Part shown: positions 35,093 to 45,004 of the stretch, piece after piece
How the letters are laid out: the number at the start of each line of letters is the position of its first letter
How positions within the stretch are numbered: position 1 is the first letter of the stretch
Origin: Planctobacterium marinum
Lineage (GTDB): Bacteria; Pseudomonadota; Gammaproteobacteria; Enterobacterales; Alteromonadaceae
DNA: 64,000 nt
Reading direction: 5' to 3'
Assembly: GCF_020687805.1 (NCBI RefSeq)
Contig: NZ_JAJEWQ010000002.1
Span: forward strand, 819,590 to 883,589
Program-made: the position numbers and the translations under genes
Notes under the pieces: generated by a model
Seen by the model: only the letters and a program-made list of their open reading frames with translations
Databases searched by the model: none
What the model was told of the DNA's origin: nothing

Positions 35093-35536
35093 TTATTTAC
35101 TTTCCAGCAAATTGCTGCCAATTTCAATTTTTCTTGGCTTCTTCGCTTCGGGAATGATCCGTTCAAGATCAATATGCAATAAGCCATGTTCCATATCTGC
35201 AGTTAACACTTTTACGTGATCACCCAGTTGGAATTTGCGTTCGAAGTTACGCTCGGAAATACCCTTGTGCAAAAAGCGTTTTTCGTTTTGTGTTTCTTTG
35301 CTGTCTTTTTTACCTGTTACTGTCAGGGTGTTTTCCTGCACTTCAATGGTAATATCGTCCTGACCAAATCCGGCAACGGCCATGGTAATGCGATATCTGT
35401 CTTCCTCTAACAACTCAATGTTATAGGGAGGGTAGCTGGTTTGTTTTTCGTTTTGAGAAGCCGCATCTATCATGGATGCCAGGTGATCAAAACCGATAAA
35501 AGAACGGTATAGTGGTGATAAATCAATAGTACGCAT
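35093..35536 (-). CDS. ibpA: IbpA-type small heat-shock protein
   Basis: A 147-residue Hsp20. N-terminus MRTIDLSPLYRSFIGFDHL as in E. coli IbpA, then the alpha-crystallin domain with YRITMAVAGFGQDDI, ISERNFERKFQLGDHV and LLHIDLERIIPEAKKPR (the conserved I-x-I region near the end is KIEIG). It holds aggregating proteins for DnaK/ClpB. The ATG at 35536 is chosen over that at 35542 because GAGG lies 8 rather than 2 bases away and family members start MR-x-DLSPLYRS. A thermometer-like hairpin covers the ribosome site. Confidence 0.95.
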   Translation of the reverse strand: MRTIDLSPLYRSFIGFDHLASMIDAASQNEKQTSYPPYNIELLEEDRYRITMAVAGFGQDDITIEVQENTLTVTGKKDSKETQNEKRFLHKGISERNFERKFQLGDHVKVLTADMEHGLLHIDLERIIPEAKKPRKIEIGSNLLESK

Positions 35537-35540
35537 AGTC

Positions 35541-35560
35541 ATATCCTCGTTAAGCAATAT
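35541..35560 (-). promoter_or_regulatory. ROSE-like RNA thermometer hairpin of ibpA
   Basis: In the minus-strand mRNA the 20 bases 35560-35541 fold as ATATTGCT, loop TAACG, then AGGATAT. TTGCT opposite AGGA, with one G-G pair and a bulged C, is the hallmark of the ROSE 3' hairpin that hides the Shine-Dalgarno at low temperature. Its position over the GAGGA ribosome site fits that role. Confidence 0.75.
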
Positions 35561-35631
35561 GTTAAGATGTTAAAAAATTGCCCCGTTATGGCGGCAGTTT
35601 TACGACCCTCATCAGCGTCGTTGATAAATAG

Positions 35632-35657
35632 ATAGGTTGGCGGCCGATTCATTCAAG
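35632..35657 (-). promoter_or_regulatory. candidate sigma32 promoter of ibpA
   Basis: On the minus strand, CTTGAAT (35657-35651), 12 bases, AACCTAT (35638-35632) approximates CTTGAAA and CCCCATNT. It would give a leader of about 90 nt holding the thermometer. Confidence 0.5.
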
Positions 35658-35737
35658 AGAAAAATTTAAAAAAATCTATAAATAATCGTAACTAGCTGAT
35701 AAATAATATATTTAATAGAAATAAGGTAGATATATCA

Positions 35738-36355
35738 TTGGACAACACGGATAAAAAACAACAAGTTCGCAATGAACGGCACAAGGCCAGAATGGCCAGG
35801 TTGAAGGAAAAGGTAGACGCTAAAATTGCCGCCGCAACGGACGACAAAGGCTTGTTGCTGGTGCTGACAGGCAATGGTAAAGGCAAGTCAACATCCGGAT
35901 TTGGCATGATTACGCGAGCAGTTGGCCATGGTCTGTCAGCGGGTGTGGTGCAATTTATTAAAGGCAACTGGGAATGTGGTGAACGCAACTTACTGGAAAA
36001 AGTCGGTGTAAGTTTCGCTGTAATGAATACCGGGTTTACCTGGGACACTCAGGATCGGGAAAAGGATATTGCAGCCGCTGAAACGGTCTGGAAAGAAGCG
36101 AAAAAGTTGTTAGCAGACCCGACGATTGATGTGGTGATGTTGGATGAAATCACCTATATGTTGTCCTACGATTACCTGGATTTAGACGAAGTGCTTGACG
36201 CTATCAGTCATCGACCGGAACAACAACATGTGATTGTCACAGGACGCGGTGCCCATAAGCAACTGCTCGAAATGGCAGACACAGTCAGCGAGATCAACAA
36301 TACAAAACATGCTTTTGAAGCCGGTATTAAAGTGCAAAAGGGTATCGACTGGTAA
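35738..36355 (+). CDS. btuR: cob(I)yrinic acid a,c-diamide adenosyltransferase (BtuR/CobO)
   Basis: A 205-residue ATP:corrinoid adenosyltransferase. A P-loop TGNGKGKSTSGFG, GVVQFIKGNWECGERNLLE, GFTWDTQDRE, and VVMLDEITYMLSYDYL follow the E. coli BtuR order, and the end is VQKGIDW. It attaches the 5'-deoxyadenosyl group in B12 activation. The start is TTG at 35738 with AAGGT about 9 bases upstream. The gene is divergent from ibpA. Confidence 0.95.
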   Translation: MDNTDKKQQVRNERHKARMARLKEKVDAKIAAATDDKGLLLVLTGNGKGKSTSGFGMITRAVGHGLSAGVVQFIKGNWECGERNLLEKVGVSFAVMNTGFTWDTQDREKDIAAAETVWKEAKKLLADPTIDVVMLDEITYMLSYDYLDLDEVLDAISHRPEQQHVIVTGRGAHKQLLEMADTVSEINNTKHAFEAGIKVQKGIDW

Positions 36356-36469
36356 AGCATATCCTGAGTATTTGTCGTTTGCACTGTTGCTGAAAATATC
36401 TACAAAGCTTTGTGATCTTACCGGCTTGATGGTAATGTGGCTGCTCATTGATTTCAGGAAGCCAGACCG

Positions 36470-36997
36470 GTGTCGTTTCAGCAAGCTCTGATGTGGTGTG
36501 ATGCCTCAAATACTCAAGAATTGCTCAATACCTATGAGCATTTTAAGTGTACCCGACGCTTTGAAAGCAAGCTGATTGCCTGCCTGAAACAAACTGAAAG
36601 CGATCGGGCAGCCTCATGGATTCTAAAACACCATCTTGAACAGGGTTTCCAGTTGGATGAAGCGCACAGCATTCAGGTTCTGGATTGCTTTATGCTGATG
36701 CAGCACTGGGAAAGTCGCTTACACATTCTGCAATCATTATCCCAAATCAGTATCGCCAGTGAAGTCAGCCATAACCTGTTTCAAAACTTAAAAGCGCTGC
36801 TCGATAATTCCCGGAAATTTATACGGGCCTGGGCTTACAATGGTATCCACGAAGTGGCATTGCAGTATCCTTATTATCAGTCAGAAGTGGCCAGCTTGTT
36901 ACAACGTGTAGACGATACTGAAGTGGCTTCAGTGAAGGCCAGAGTTAATAAAATACTAAAGACCGGTTATTATGATCTGCAAAGGGAATGTGGATAA
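36470..36997 (+). CDS. hypothetical helical protein
   Basis: A 175-residue protein of unknown function, mostly amphipathic helix and suggestive of short HEAT-like repeats (AWAYNGIHEVALQYPYYQ, KARVNKILKTG). No signal peptide or membrane helix. The start GTG has AGGAA 9 bases upstream. It follows btuR by about 110 bp in the same direction. No family recognised with confidence. Confidence 0.65.
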   Translation: MSFQQALMWCDASNTQELLNTYEHFKCTRRFESKLIACLKQTESDRAASWILKHHLEQGFQLDEAHSIQVLDCFMLMQHWESRLHILQSLSQISIASEVSHNLFQNLKALLDNSRKFIRAWAYNGIHEVALQYPYYQSEVASLLQRVDDTEVASVKARVNKILKTGYYDLQRECG

Positions 36998-37020
36998 AAA
37001 AGCTCGCCATAAGACGAGCT
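36995..37020 (-). terminator. terminator for the HicB-like gene
   Basis: On the minus strand AGCTCG-TCTTATGG-CGAGCT is followed by TTTTTT. Confidence 0.7.
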
Positions 37021-37088
37021 GAGAAGAACACACAAATAGCACTGAAGGGTGCTGTAATTGGTTACGCCGCAGGTTATAAAAAGGATCA

Positions 37089-37289
37089 CTAACCGGGTTC
37101 AATTCCAAAGGCGGCACAGTCTGCCAGATAATTATCTACTGAATTTTTGAAGCTGTTTTCCAGTTCAGCAATAGACGCGGCCTGATACATCACTTTGTCC
37201 CGCTTAAGTTGCAGATTACCAAAGTAATAACAGGCATCAGAATGAAAATTCAGACTCCCCAGAAATCCCTTGTATTCCAGATTCACCAT
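37089..37289 (-). CDS. truncated HicB-like antitoxin (N-terminal part)
   Basis: A 66-residue protein resembling the N-terminal half of HicB-family antitoxins: MVNLEYKGFLGSLNFHSDA, NLQLKRDKVMYQAASI and DNYLADCAAFGIEPG. Full-length family members continue with a segment like KPFKGSFNLRI and a ribbon-helix-helix DNA-binding domain; here a stop follows EPG directly. No HicA toxin gene is seen nearby. It may be a remnant or a stand-alone small protein. Confidence 0.6.
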   Translation of the reverse strand: MVNLEYKGFLGSLNFHSDACYYFGNLQLKRDKVMYQAASIAELENSFKNSVDNYLADCAAFGIEPG

Positions 37290-37471
37290 GACTAATCATC
37301 AACATCGTTGTTTATTATTTGTTATCGGCCAATATAACATCAAAATGTGAAATAAATTATGCCAAAACATGAATTTGGGATAAGTGAATGGTTTTAGGGG
37401 ATAAATAGTTTGGTTTTCACAAAAACAGAGGCTGACAGCGGAGGCCAGCCTCATATTTTTTCATTGTTTGC

Positions 37472-38089
37472 TTATTTATGACGCTCTCTGAGCACCTGAA
37501 TACTGTCCTGCAACGACAGATCACTGGCCTGCATCAATACCATCAAATGATAAAGCAAATCAGCGGATTCATTTTTGAGCTCTTCCAGATCGTTAACCGT
37601 CGCGGCCAGGGCGGTTTCAACGCCTTCTTCACCCACTTTCTGGGCTATGCGTTTAATGCCTTTTTGGTACAGCTTTGCTGTATAGCTACTGTCTGGGTCG
37701 GCATTTTTGCGTTCAGCCAGTAACTTTTCCAGCTCAGCTAAAAAGGTGAAATCGGCACTTTCGGCTGCATCCCAGCAGGTGGGCGTGCCCAAATGACAGG
37801 TAGGGCCATTGGGTTTCGCCAGCGCCAGCAAGGCATCCTTGTCGCAATCTGCGCTTATGTCGGTTAAATCCAGCGTGTTTCCCGAGGTTTCGCCTTTGGT
37901 CCAGAGGCGTTGCTTGGAGCGGCTGTAAAAGGTGACTTTACCTGTAGTAAGGGTTTTTTCCAGCGCTGCCTGATTCATATAGCCCAACATTTGTACAGAA
38001 CCTGTATAGCTATCCTGCACTACGCAAGGCAGTAAGCCGTCCATTTTATCCCAGGCCAGTTGTTCAATATTGTCTGTAGTTATGCGCAT
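37472..38089 (-). CDS. hisI: HisIE, phosphoribosyl-AMP cyclohydrolase / phosphoribosyl-ATP pyrophosphatase
   Basis: A 205-residue bifunctional enzyme for steps 2 and 3 of histidine synthesis. The HisI half has [26 protein letters not shown] and the metal-binding CDKDALL and CHLGTPTCW; the HisE half starts near LEKLLAERK and has [13 protein letters not shown]. Last gene of the his operon; its start overlaps the hisF end by 10 bp. Confidence 0.96.
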   Translation of the reverse strand: MRITTDNIEQLAWDKMDGLLPCVVQDSYTGSVQMLGYMNQAALEKTLTTGKVTFYSRSKQRLWTKGETSGNTLDLTDISADCDKDALLALAKPNGPTCHLGTPTCWDAAESADFTFLAELEKLLAERKNADPDSSYTAKLYQKGIKRIAQKVGEEGVETALAATVNDLEELKNESADLLYHLMVLMQASDLSLQDSIQVLRERHK

Positions 38090-38859
38090 GGACGTATCTC
38101 TATTTGTTGTTCAATTAAATATTGTTTCAGGCCAGGGATAGCAATAATGCCTTTGTGAAATACCGATGCGGCTAATGCGCCATCGACATTGGCTTGTTCA
38201 AATACATCTTTAAAGTGCACCATTTCACCGGCACCGCCTGAAGCGATAAGCGGTACTGAACAAATGGCACGAATATTTTGTAGTTGCGCCAGGTCGTAGC
38301 CCTTTCTGACACCGTCCTGATTCATGCAATTTAACACGATTTCTCCGGCGCCCCGTTGTTGCACTTCTTTTACCCAGTCGGCGGTTTGCTTGCCAGTATT
38401 TTGTGTGCGCTTTTCATCACCGGTGAACTGGTATACCTCGTAGGTGTTGCTATCGGCATTAAAATAGCTGTCTATGCCCACCACAATACACTGCTTGCCG
38501 AAGCGTTGGTTCAGTTGGGTGATCAATTCTGGATTGGCCAGCGCTGGCGAATTAATGGAAATCTTGTCAGCACCCATTTCCAGAATTGTTTGGGCATCCT
38601 CCAGGGTTTTGATCCCGCCCGCAACACAAAAGGGGATGTCGATGACTTTGGCGATACGGGTTACCCAGCTTTTATCAACCACCCGTTGATCACTGGAGGC
38701 CGTAATATCATAAAATACCAATTCATCGGCTCCGGCTTCGGCATATTTTTCTGCCAGTGGTACTATGTCGCCAATGATTTCGTGATTGCGAAACTGGACG
38801 CCTTTGACCACCAGGCCATCGCGTACATCCAGGCAGGGAATTATGCGTTTTGCTAACAT
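38080..38859 (-). CDS. hisF: HisF, imidazole glycerol-phosphate synthase cyclase subunit
   Basis: A 259-residue TIM barrel. Start [15 protein letters not shown], catalytic Asp in CLDV and in GIDSYFN, phosphate sites [12 protein letters not shown] and ASGGAGEM. It uses ammonia from HisH to close the imidazole ring. ATG at 38859 is chosen by family alignment; the frame stays open upstream into hisA. Confidence 0.96.
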   Translation of the reverse strand: MLAKRIIPCLDVRDGLVVKGVQFRNHEIIGDIVPLAEKYAEAGADELVFYDITASSDQRVVDKSWVTRIAKVIDIPFCVAGGIKTLEDAQTILEMGADKISINSPALANPELITQLNQRFGKQCIVVGIDSYFNADSNTYEVYQFTGDEKRTQNTGKQTADWVKEVQQRGAGEIVLNCMNQDGVRKGYDLAQLQNIRAICSVPLIASGGAGEMVHFKDVFEQANVDGALAASVFHKGIIAIPGLKQYLIEQQIEIRPCA

Positions 38860-38861
38860 GG

Positions 38862-39608
38862 TTATTGTGCTCCCCGTTGCTGCCATAGGGCTATGGCCTG
38901 CTCGACAGTAAACTTACCTTCCAACAAGGCCCGGCCTAAAATCACGCCCTGAACATTCGTGGGCTTCAGCTTTTCGATGTCGTCCAGGCTGCCAATACCA
39001 CCGGAAGCCTGCCAGTTCACTGAAGGAAATTGCTGCACCATTTCCTGATACAACTCGTAGTTGGGGCCTTGCAGGGTACCGTCTTTACTGATGTCGGTAC
39101 ACAGTACCTGTTCTACACCAAAATCCAGATAGCTTTGTAACAGCTTACCCAGTTCAACTCCGCTGTCTTCTTGCCAGCCATGGGTAGCGATGCGTTTTTC
39201 ACCAGCTGCGTTGATGTTGATATCCAGGGCCAGTACAAAATGTTGTGCGCCGTATTTTTGCATCCAGGATTGCACAAGGTCCGGATTTTTGACCGCGAGT
39301 GAGCCAATCACGACACGAGCCACACCGATATCGAGAAGTTGTTGCACGTCCTGTTCGCTGCGGATACCGCCGCCACACTGAAATTGCATGCGTTTAGTCG
39401 CCACCATTTCTTTGATAAGGCTAAGCTGGCGCTTTTCGGTGTCCTTGGCGCCGGTTAAATCAACGATGTGCAGCCATTCGGCACCTTGATCGGCATAACT
39501 GTGTACCACGTCTACCGGAGCCAGTTGGTATTGTGTTTTTTGTTGGTAATCGCCCTGATAGAGCCTGACGACACTGCCGTCTATTAAATCAATTGCTGGA
39601 ATAATCAC
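38862..39608 (-). CDS. hisA: HisA, ProFAR isomerase
   Basis: A 248-residue TIM barrel: [20 protein letters not shown] at the start, [13 protein letters not shown] and [14 protein letters not shown] as the two phosphate sites, and catalytic Asp residues in AIDL and [10 protein letters not shown]. It isomerises ProFAR to PRFAR. The start codon is GTG. It lies 2 bp before hisF. Confidence 0.96.
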   Translation of the reverse strand: MIIPAIDLIDGSVVRLYQGDYQQKTQYQLAPVDVVHSYADQGAEWLHIVDLTGAKDTEKRQLSLIKEMVATKRMQFQCGGGIRSEQDVQQLLDIGVARVVIGSLAVKNPDLVQSWMQKYGAQHFVLALDININAAGEKRIATHGWQEDSGVELGKLLQSYLDFGVEQVLCTDISKDGTLQGPNYELYQEMVQQFPSVNWQASGGIGSLDDIEKLKPTNVQGVILGRALLEGKFTVEQAIALWQQRGAQ

Positions 39609-39617
39609 GCTGTGTCC

Positions 39618-40214
39618 TTAAATCTGCTCAATAAAGTTTTTAATCAGTTGTGCGCCGGCATCACCAGAACGCTCAGGGTGGAACTGTACCCCGAAGACAT
39701 TGTTGTTGCGGATACTGGCGGAGAACGGCTGGCTGTATTCAGTGCTGGCTAATGTATGTGGCCCCACGGGTACACAGTAGCCGTGTACAAAATAGAACCA
39801 GCTGCCACTGTCGATGTTGTGAAACAGTGGGCTGTCTTGTGCTACCTGAATTTGGTTCCAGCCCATGTGGGGCAGAGTCAGGGTGTCTGATTGCATCAAT
39901 TTGACTTGTGTATCCACCAGGCCAAGGCATTCAGCATCGCCTTCTTGGGAATGGTGAGTGAGTAACTGCATACCCAGACAAATTCCCAAAACTGGTTGAG
40001 TTAAAGCTTTTAAGCAGTCGGTCAGTCCTTTTTCGGCAATTTGTTGCATGGCTGCGGCGGCGGCGCCAACACCGGGCAGAAATACCTTATCAGCGGCGGT
40101 AATTTTGGCCGGGTCATCAGTAACTAATACTTTATAACCCAGGCGCTCTACCGCAAATTGTAATGAGGAAATATTGGCACAGCCTGTGTGCACAATAACC
40201 AGATTCTGGCTCAT
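39618..40214 (-). CDS. hisH: HisH, glutamine amidotransferase subunit
   Basis: A 198-residue class I glutaminase: nucleophile Cys in VLGICLGMQLL, His-x-Glu in GVQFHPERSG. It supplies ammonia to HisF. Its start abuts the hisB stop directly. Confidence 0.96.
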   Translation of the reverse strand: MSQNLVIVHTGCANISSLQFAVERLGYKVLVTDDPAKITAADKVFLPGVGAAAAAMQQIAEKGLTDCLKALTQPVLGICLGMQLLTHHSQEGDAECLGLVDTQVKLMQSDTLTLPHMGWNQIQVAQDSPLFHNIDSGSWFYFVHGYCVPVGPHTLASTEYSQPFSASIRNNNVFGVQFHPERSGDAGAQLIKNFIEQI

Positions 40215-41285
40215 TTATAACGCTCCTTTACTGCTGGGTAACACGTCACCTTGTTTGGTAACCGCCTGACGCAGTGCCCGGCCAAACACTTTAAACAGGC
40301 TTTCTACCTGATGGTGAGCGTTGCCTTCTGTCGTGGATAAGTGCAAGGAAATGCCCATGCTGTCACTCAGCGAGCGGAAAAAGTGACCCACCATCTGGGT
40401 ATTCATCTCACCGACATTTTCCTGACTAAAATCAGCATCGAACTTTAAGAAGGGACGGGCCGAAATATCCAGTACACACTCAGCACGGCATTCATCCATT
40501 GGCAGGGCAAAACCAAAACGGCCAATACCGCGTTTATCGCCCAGCGCTTTGCGCAATGCTTCACCAATAGCCAGTGCGGTGTCTTCTACCGAGTGGTGGT
40601 CATCTATGTGCAAATCACCGTCAACATTGACGTTCAGGGTAATACCGCCGTGAGTGGCAATCTGGTCCAGCATGTGATCAAAAAAGCCAATGCCGGTATT
40701 GATACTGGATTTTACCTGTTTGTCTAAGTCAACGTCGACACGGATATCGGTTTCTGAGGTGGTTCTCACCACAGTTGCAGTGCGCTCTGACTGATTAAAT
40801 TGTTCTACAATGTGAGACCAGTTCAGGGTTTCGCGATTGTATTTGATGCCGCGAATACCCATGGCTTGTGCCAGTTGAATATCGGTATCGCGATCGCCGA
40901 TAACCCAGGAGCGGGTAAAATCCACTTTACCTTCTGTGAGGTAACTTTGTACCAGTCCCAGCTTTGGTTTGCGGCAACTGCAGTTGTCTTCCTGAAAATG
41001 CGGACAGATTAATACCTCGTCGAAGTGCACGCCCTGACTTTCAAATAGTTGCATCATTTTGTCGTGAGGCGCATCAAAGTCAGCCTGTGGAAAGCTGTCG
41101 GTTCCCAGACCGTCCTGATTGGACACCATAACCAGTCTGAACCCCTGAGACTGTAATTTTAGTAGTGCCGGAATGACATTGGGTTCAAACACCAGCTTTT
41201 CCAGAGTATCCAACTGTTTATCTATTGGCGGCTCTTCTACTAACGTGCCGTCCCGGTCGATAAATAAAATAGCTTGCTGGCTCAT
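40215..41285 (-). CDS. hisB: HisB, histidinol-phosphatase / IGP dehydratase
   Basis: A 356-residue bifunctional enzyme as in enterobacteria. N-terminal HAD phosphatase: FIDRDGTLV, zinc-binding [14 protein letters not shown], and [14 protein letters not shown]-terminal [21 protein letters not shown] and [14 protein letters not shown]-type metal motifs, [10 protein letters not shown] and [13 protein letters not shown]. Its start overlaps the hisC end by 4 bp. Confidence 0.96.
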   Translation of the reverse strand: MSQQAILFIDRDGTLVEEPPIDKQLDTLEKLVFEPNVIPALLKLQSQGFRLVMVSNQDGLGTDSFPQADFDAPHDKMMQLFESQGVHFDEVLICPHFQEDNCSCRKPKLGLVQSYLTEGKVDFTRSWVIGDRDTDIQLAQAMGIRGIKYNRETLNWSHIVEQFNQSERTATVVRTTSETDIRVDVDLDKQVKSSINTGIGFFDHMLDQIATHGGITLNVNVDGDLHIDDHHSVEDTALAIGEALRKALGDKRGIGRFGFALPMDECRAECVLDISARPFLKFDADFSQENVGEMNTQMVGHFFRSLSDSMGISLHLSTTEGNAHHQVESLFKVFGRALRQAVTKQGDVLPSSKGAL

Positions 41286-42376
41286 GCGGCTTGTCCTTCT
41301 TGATAAAACTGTTGAATAAGCGCCACCAGACGCTGGTTTTCTTCGCGATTACCCACTGTGATGCGCAGGCAATCCTGTAATAAAATTTGTTTTGACTGGT
41401 CGCGGATAAGCACGCCATTTTGCACCAGGTATTGCATCAGAGCGTCTTTTCTCTGGCAGCGATACAGCAAAAAGTTAGCCTTGTTGTCGCCTTGCAGTTG
41501 CATACCCGGCAGGCTTGCCAGTTGCGTGCGCAACCATTCCTGCTCATTTTGCAGATAACTTACCTGCTCCTGCATCAATGCGACGCCTGAGCTGGATAAC
41601 GCCTGTCTGGCTATCTGGGCCACGGGATCTGACACCGGATAGGGTGCGATAACCTTGAGTAACACTTTGATGATGTCGTTGCTGGCCAGGGCGAATCCGC
41701 AGCGGATCCCCGCCAGTGCGTATGCTTTTGACAGGGTGCGCAAAATTACCAGGTGCGGAAATTGTGCTAATAAGCAGGTTTGGGTTTGATCTTTGCTAAA
41801 TTCGATGTATGCCTCATCAACCACCACCAGTGATTTTCCGGCAAACAGCTCCAGTACTGCCAGAATTTGATTTTGTGGGATCACCGTCCCTGTCGGGTTA
41901 TTCGGGGAACACAAAAATACCAGTTTTGGTAAGTTACCTGATTGAGCAATGTTCTCCAGTGCAGCAAGATCCAGACTAAAGTCACTGTTTAACGGGGCTT
42001 TTTGCACATCAACATTAAAGGTCTGGGCGCTGATGGCATACATGCCATAGGTTGGCGGACAGATTAATATGCTGTCTTTGCCCGGATTACAAAAGCCACG
42101 GATCAATAGCTCAATGCCCTCATCAGCACCGCGAGACACCAGAACCTGTTCTTTGTCTAAACCGGCGTATTGTGCATAGGCGTTTAATACGGATTCAGGC
42201 TGACAGTCAGGGTAGCGGTTAAAGCGCTGTGTATCGAGACTAAAATCATTGCTGAAGGGCGACTCGTTGGCATTTAGCCAATCATTACCGCCACTGAATA
42301 AACGTCTGGCTGACTCGTAGGGAGTGAGATCCCGGACGAAGTCGCAGGTTAAATTATCGATAAATTGTTTGTCCAT
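41282..42376 (-). CDS. hisC: HisC, histidinol-phosphate aminotransferase
   Basis: A 364-residue PLP aminotransferase of fold type [45 protein letters not shown], and [17 protein letters not shown] with the PLP Lys. It starts 4 bp after the hisD end. Confidence 0.96.
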   Translation of the reverse strand: MDKQFIDNLTCDFVRDLTPYESARRLFSGGNDWLNANESPFSNDFSLDTQRFNRYPDCQPESVLNAYAQYAGLDKEQVLVSRGADEGIELLIRGFCNPGKDSILICPPTYGMYAISAQTFNVDVQKAPLNSDFSLDLAALENIAQSGNLPKLVFLCSPNNPTGTVIPQNQILAVLELFAGKSLVVVDEAYIEFSKDQTQTCLLAQFPHLVILRTLSKAYALAGIRCGFALASNDIIKVLLKVIAPYPVSDPVAQIARQALSSSGVALMQEQVSYLQNEQEWLRTQLASLPGMQLQGDNKANFLLYRCQRKDALMQYLVQNGVLIRDQSKQILLQDCLRITVGNREENQRLVALIQQFYQEGQAA

Positions 42377-42380
42377 GAGG

Positions 42381-43700
42381 TTACTTGTCCTCCTGAGCCG
42401 CTAAGCGTATGGCGACGGCATTTTTGTGGGCATCCAGACCTTCTGCATCGGCCAGGTCCATGATGGCGTCACCAATTAATTGCAGTCCGTCAAAACTCAA
42501 TTCCTGTACTGTGTAACGTCGCAAAAAGTCGGCGACGCCCAGGCTGGAGTAATTGCGGGCATAGCCGTAGGTAGGCAATACGTGGTTAGTGCCACTGGCA
42601 TAGTCACCCGCTGATTCAGGTGACCACTTTCCAAGAAATATAGAGCCAGCATTTTTAATGGCGGGCAATAACCCTCTGGCATCCTGAGTTTGTACAATCA
42701 GATGTTCTGGCGCATACAGGTTACTCACAGCAACTGAGGTTGCCACCGAATCGGTCAGGATGTAGCGGGCATTTTGCATTGCCGCTGCGGCTATTTCGTT
42801 GCGACTCAACGTCTGCAATTGTTGGGTAACTGCCTGTTGTGTTGCTTCAATAAGCGATTGGCTGTCAGACACCAGGATGGCCTGGGAATCTGTGCCGTGC
42901 TCAGCCTGAGACAGCAAATCAGAAGCCACAAAATCTGGATTGGCGGTATTGTCGGCAAGTACTAATACTTCTGACGGGCCGGCCGGCATGTCAATTGCCG
43001 GGCCACCGGGCAGGGTGCTCACCTGCTGCTTGGCTTCAGTGACAAAGGCATTGCCCGGGCCAAATATTTTATCTGCGCGACTGACCGTCTCAGTACCAAT
43101 TGCCATGGCGGCGATGGCCTGAGCACCGCCCACAAGATTGATTTCTGTTATACCGCAACGCAAAGCGGCATAGGCAATCGCGGGATGGATTTCGCCTTGC
43201 TGATTGGGGGGAGTGCACAGAATACGCTTTTCACATCCGGCCACTTTGGCAGCAACGCCCACCATTAATACGGTTGATGGCAGGGGCGCCGTACCGCCGG
43301 GAATGTACAGACCCACTGCTTCTATGGGAGCGTAACGCAGTTCACAGGTTACCCCCTGCGATGTCTCTGTGGCGAAGTCCTGATAAGCCTGTTTCTGGTG
43401 AAACTTCAGAATGTTGTCATAGGCTACATCAATGGCCTTTTGCACTTTAGCATCGAGTTTGTCGGCTAATGCCTGCGTTGCAGCGGCACTCAGTTGCAGC
43501 GATTGTAATTGTACTTTATCAAACTGCAGGGTTAGCTGCTTTAAGGCGGCATCCCCTTCGTTTTGGATGCGGGTTAATATCTGCGCAACCGCCACTCTGA
43601 CATTGTCGGCATTGCTGGCTACCGGACGAGCCAGGGCCGCTTGTTGCTGTTGTGGACTAGCCTGTTGCCAGTCGATTAGGTTTGGCATGATTGCTGACAT
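42381..43700 (-). CDS. hisD: HisD, histidinol dehydrogenase
   Basis: A 439-residue zinc enzyme for the last two steps. YIPGGTAPLPSTVLMVG, FGPGNAFVTEAKQ, MPAGPSEVLVLAD, SQAEHGTDSQAILVS (zinc and catalytic His) and a GTNHVLPT stretch are family landmarks. ATG at 43700 (MSAIMPNLIDW) is chosen; an alternative is ATG 43688. It lies 2 bp from hisG. Confidence 0.96.
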   Translation of the reverse strand: MSAIMPNLIDWQQASPQQQQAALARPVASNADNVRVAVAQILTRIQNEGDAALKQLTLQFDKVQLQSLQLSAAATQALADKLDAKVQKAIDVAYDNILKFHQKQAYQDFATETSQGVTCELRYAPIEAVGLYIPGGTAPLPSTVLMVGVAAKVAGCEKRILCTPPNQQGEIHPAIAYAALRCGITEINLVGGAQAIAAMAIGTETVSRADKIFGPGNAFVTEAKQQVSTLPGGPAIDMPAGPSEVLVLADNTANPDFVASDLLSQAEHGTDSQAILVSDSQSLIEATQQAVTQQLQTLSRNEIAAAAMQNARYILTDSVATSVAVSNLYAPEHLIVQTQDARGLLPAIKNAGSIFLGKWSPESAGDYASGTNHVLPTYGYARNYSSLGVADFLRRYTVQELSFDGLQLIGDAIMDLADAEGLDAHKNAVAIRLAAQEDK

Positions 43701-43702
43701 GG

Positions 43703-44602
43703 TTATTCCATCATCTTTTCGATGGGCATCACCAGGATAGAACGACAGCCCAGGGCTTTTAAGCGCTCCATGGTTTCCCAAAACAGATTTTCCGGGCTGA
43801 CTACGTGTACGGCTACGCTTTCCTGGTTTCCGGCCAATGGCAGTACGGTTGGATCTTCAGAGCCAGGCAACAATTGTTTCACTTCCTCAATACAGGCGAT
43901 CGGGGCGTGTAACATGATGTATTTACTTTCTTTTGCCTGCATTACACCATTGATTCTGGGCAGTAGTCGGTCAATCAGGTTTTGCTTTTCAGTGCTTAAC
44001 GGTTGCGGTCTTTGAATTAAGGTTGCGGTGGAGCGGAAGATGACTTCCTCTTCTTTCAGGCCATTGGCTTCCAGTGTGGCGCCGGTAGAAACCAGATCGC
44101 AGATAGCATCAGCCAGCCCGGCTCGCGGTGCCACTTCTACTGAGCCTGTCAACATGACGCAGGTGGCATCCACTTTCTGCTCCTTAAAAAAGCGTTCCAG
44201 CAGGTAAGGGTAGGTCGTTGCTACCGTTTTACCGGCAAGTGAGTTCACCGAGTTGTATTGAAACTCATTGGGTACCGCAATAGATAAACGGCAACCACCG
44301 TAGTCCAGTTGGCGCAATACTTCGTATTTGTAGTTTTTACCGGCGGACTGGCGTTCCAGCATCTTTTCTTCCAGTTCGTTTTCACCGATAAAGCCAAGAT
44401 CAACTACACCATCCATCACCAGACCGGGAATGTCGTCATCGCGCACCCGCATCAGATCGATAGGCATGTTGGTGGAATGCGCCATTAACAAACGATCCTG
44501 AATTGCCAGTTTCACGCCAATGGCTTTGAGTAAACTGATACTTTTCTCGCTAAGTCGTCCAGATTTTTGTACTGCAATTCTGAGTCTTTTGGCATCTGTC
44601 AT
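43703..44602 (-). CDS. hisG: HisG, ATP phosphoribosyltransferase
   Basis: A 299-residue long-form His[30 protein letters not shown], the PRPP site [18 protein letters not shown], and a C-terminal regulatory domain ([15 protein letters not shown]). It catalyses the committed, histidine-inhibited first step. First structural gene of hisGDCBHAF(IE), preceded by a leader-peptide attenuator. Confidence 0.97.
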   Translation of the reverse strand: MTDAKRLRIAVQKSGRLSEKSISLLKAIGVKLAIQDRLLMAHSTNMPIDLMRVRDDDIPGLVMDGVVDLGFIGENELEEKMLERQSAGKNYKYEVLRQLDYGGCRLSIAVPNEFQYNSVNSLAGKTVATTYPYLLERFFKEQKVDATCVMLTGSVEVAPRAGLADAICDLVSTGATLEANGLKEEEVIFRSTATLIQRPQPLSTEKQNLIDRLLPRINGVMQAKESKYIMLHAPIACIEEVKQLLPGSEDPTVLPLAGNQESVAVHVVSPENLFWETMERLKALGCRSILVMPIEKMME

Positions 44603-44647
44603 GGTTCATTCCTGTTAATCAATGCTAAAAAGTTTGGCCCCTAAAAC

Positions 44648-44678
44648 GAAAAAACCCCCGAAAGTCTCCTTCCGGGGG
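44648..44678 (-). terminator. his attenuator terminator
   Basis: Minus strand: CCCCCGGAAGG and CTTTCGGGGG form the E:F stem followed by TTTTTT. The E arm shares CCGGAAGG with an upstream copy, so it can pair instead with D (see leader). Confidence 0.92.
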
Positions 44679-44774
44679 CAATTAAATTCAGTCTCCGGAA
44701 GGCAATCATATAGACCTTCCGGCATAAACCTGAAAGGTCACGCTGGATGATGGTGGTGAGAGTAGGCTTTCAGG
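44668..44774 (-). promoter_or_regulatory. his operon attenuation leader (A to E arms)
   Basis: Minus-strand order: A CCTGAAAG (44774-44767, inside hisL), B CTTTCAGG (44736-44729), C CCGGAAGG (44722-44715), D CCTTCCGG (44702-44695), E with CCGGAAGG (44678-44668). A:B, C:D and E:F pair perfectly for termination; D:E pairs perfectly for antitermination. This is the classical his attenuator design. Confidence 0.9.
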
Positions 44775-44782
44775 TTAAACAT
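44738..44782 (-). CDS. hisL: HisL, his operon leader peptide
   Basis: A 14-residue ORF reading MFNLKAYSHHHHPA, with four consecutive His codons (CAC CAC CAT CAT). Ribosome stalling there when charged tRNA-His is scarce would free B to pair with C and permit D:E antitermination. It is shorter than the seven-His E. coli leader. Its A arm overlaps the coding sequence. Confidence 0.92.
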   Translation of the reverse strand: MFNLKAYSHHHHPA

Positions 44783-45004
44783 AATTCGGTAATTCTTTCC
44801 AAATAGGTAGCTGTAATAAATTTCGTGAAAAACAATAACGAACATTCTGACAAAATGCAATCGCCTGTTTTACGCACGGGTATTCCAAAATGGTATCTTT
44901 TATACAAGTTTTAAACAAAAACGGGAACAAAACAGGCCTTTACACTTGATTTGTATGAAATATGACCGATATAGAAAGTAAGCTTATTGTAAAGGAGCGA
45001 TGTT
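44783..45004. other. intergenic region holding the divergent his promoter
   Basis: AT-rich, no ORF. The minus-strand his promoter must lie here, but I see no unambiguous -35/-10 pair. An AAAGGAG ribosome site at the right end serves the plus-strand gene. Confidence 0.5.
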
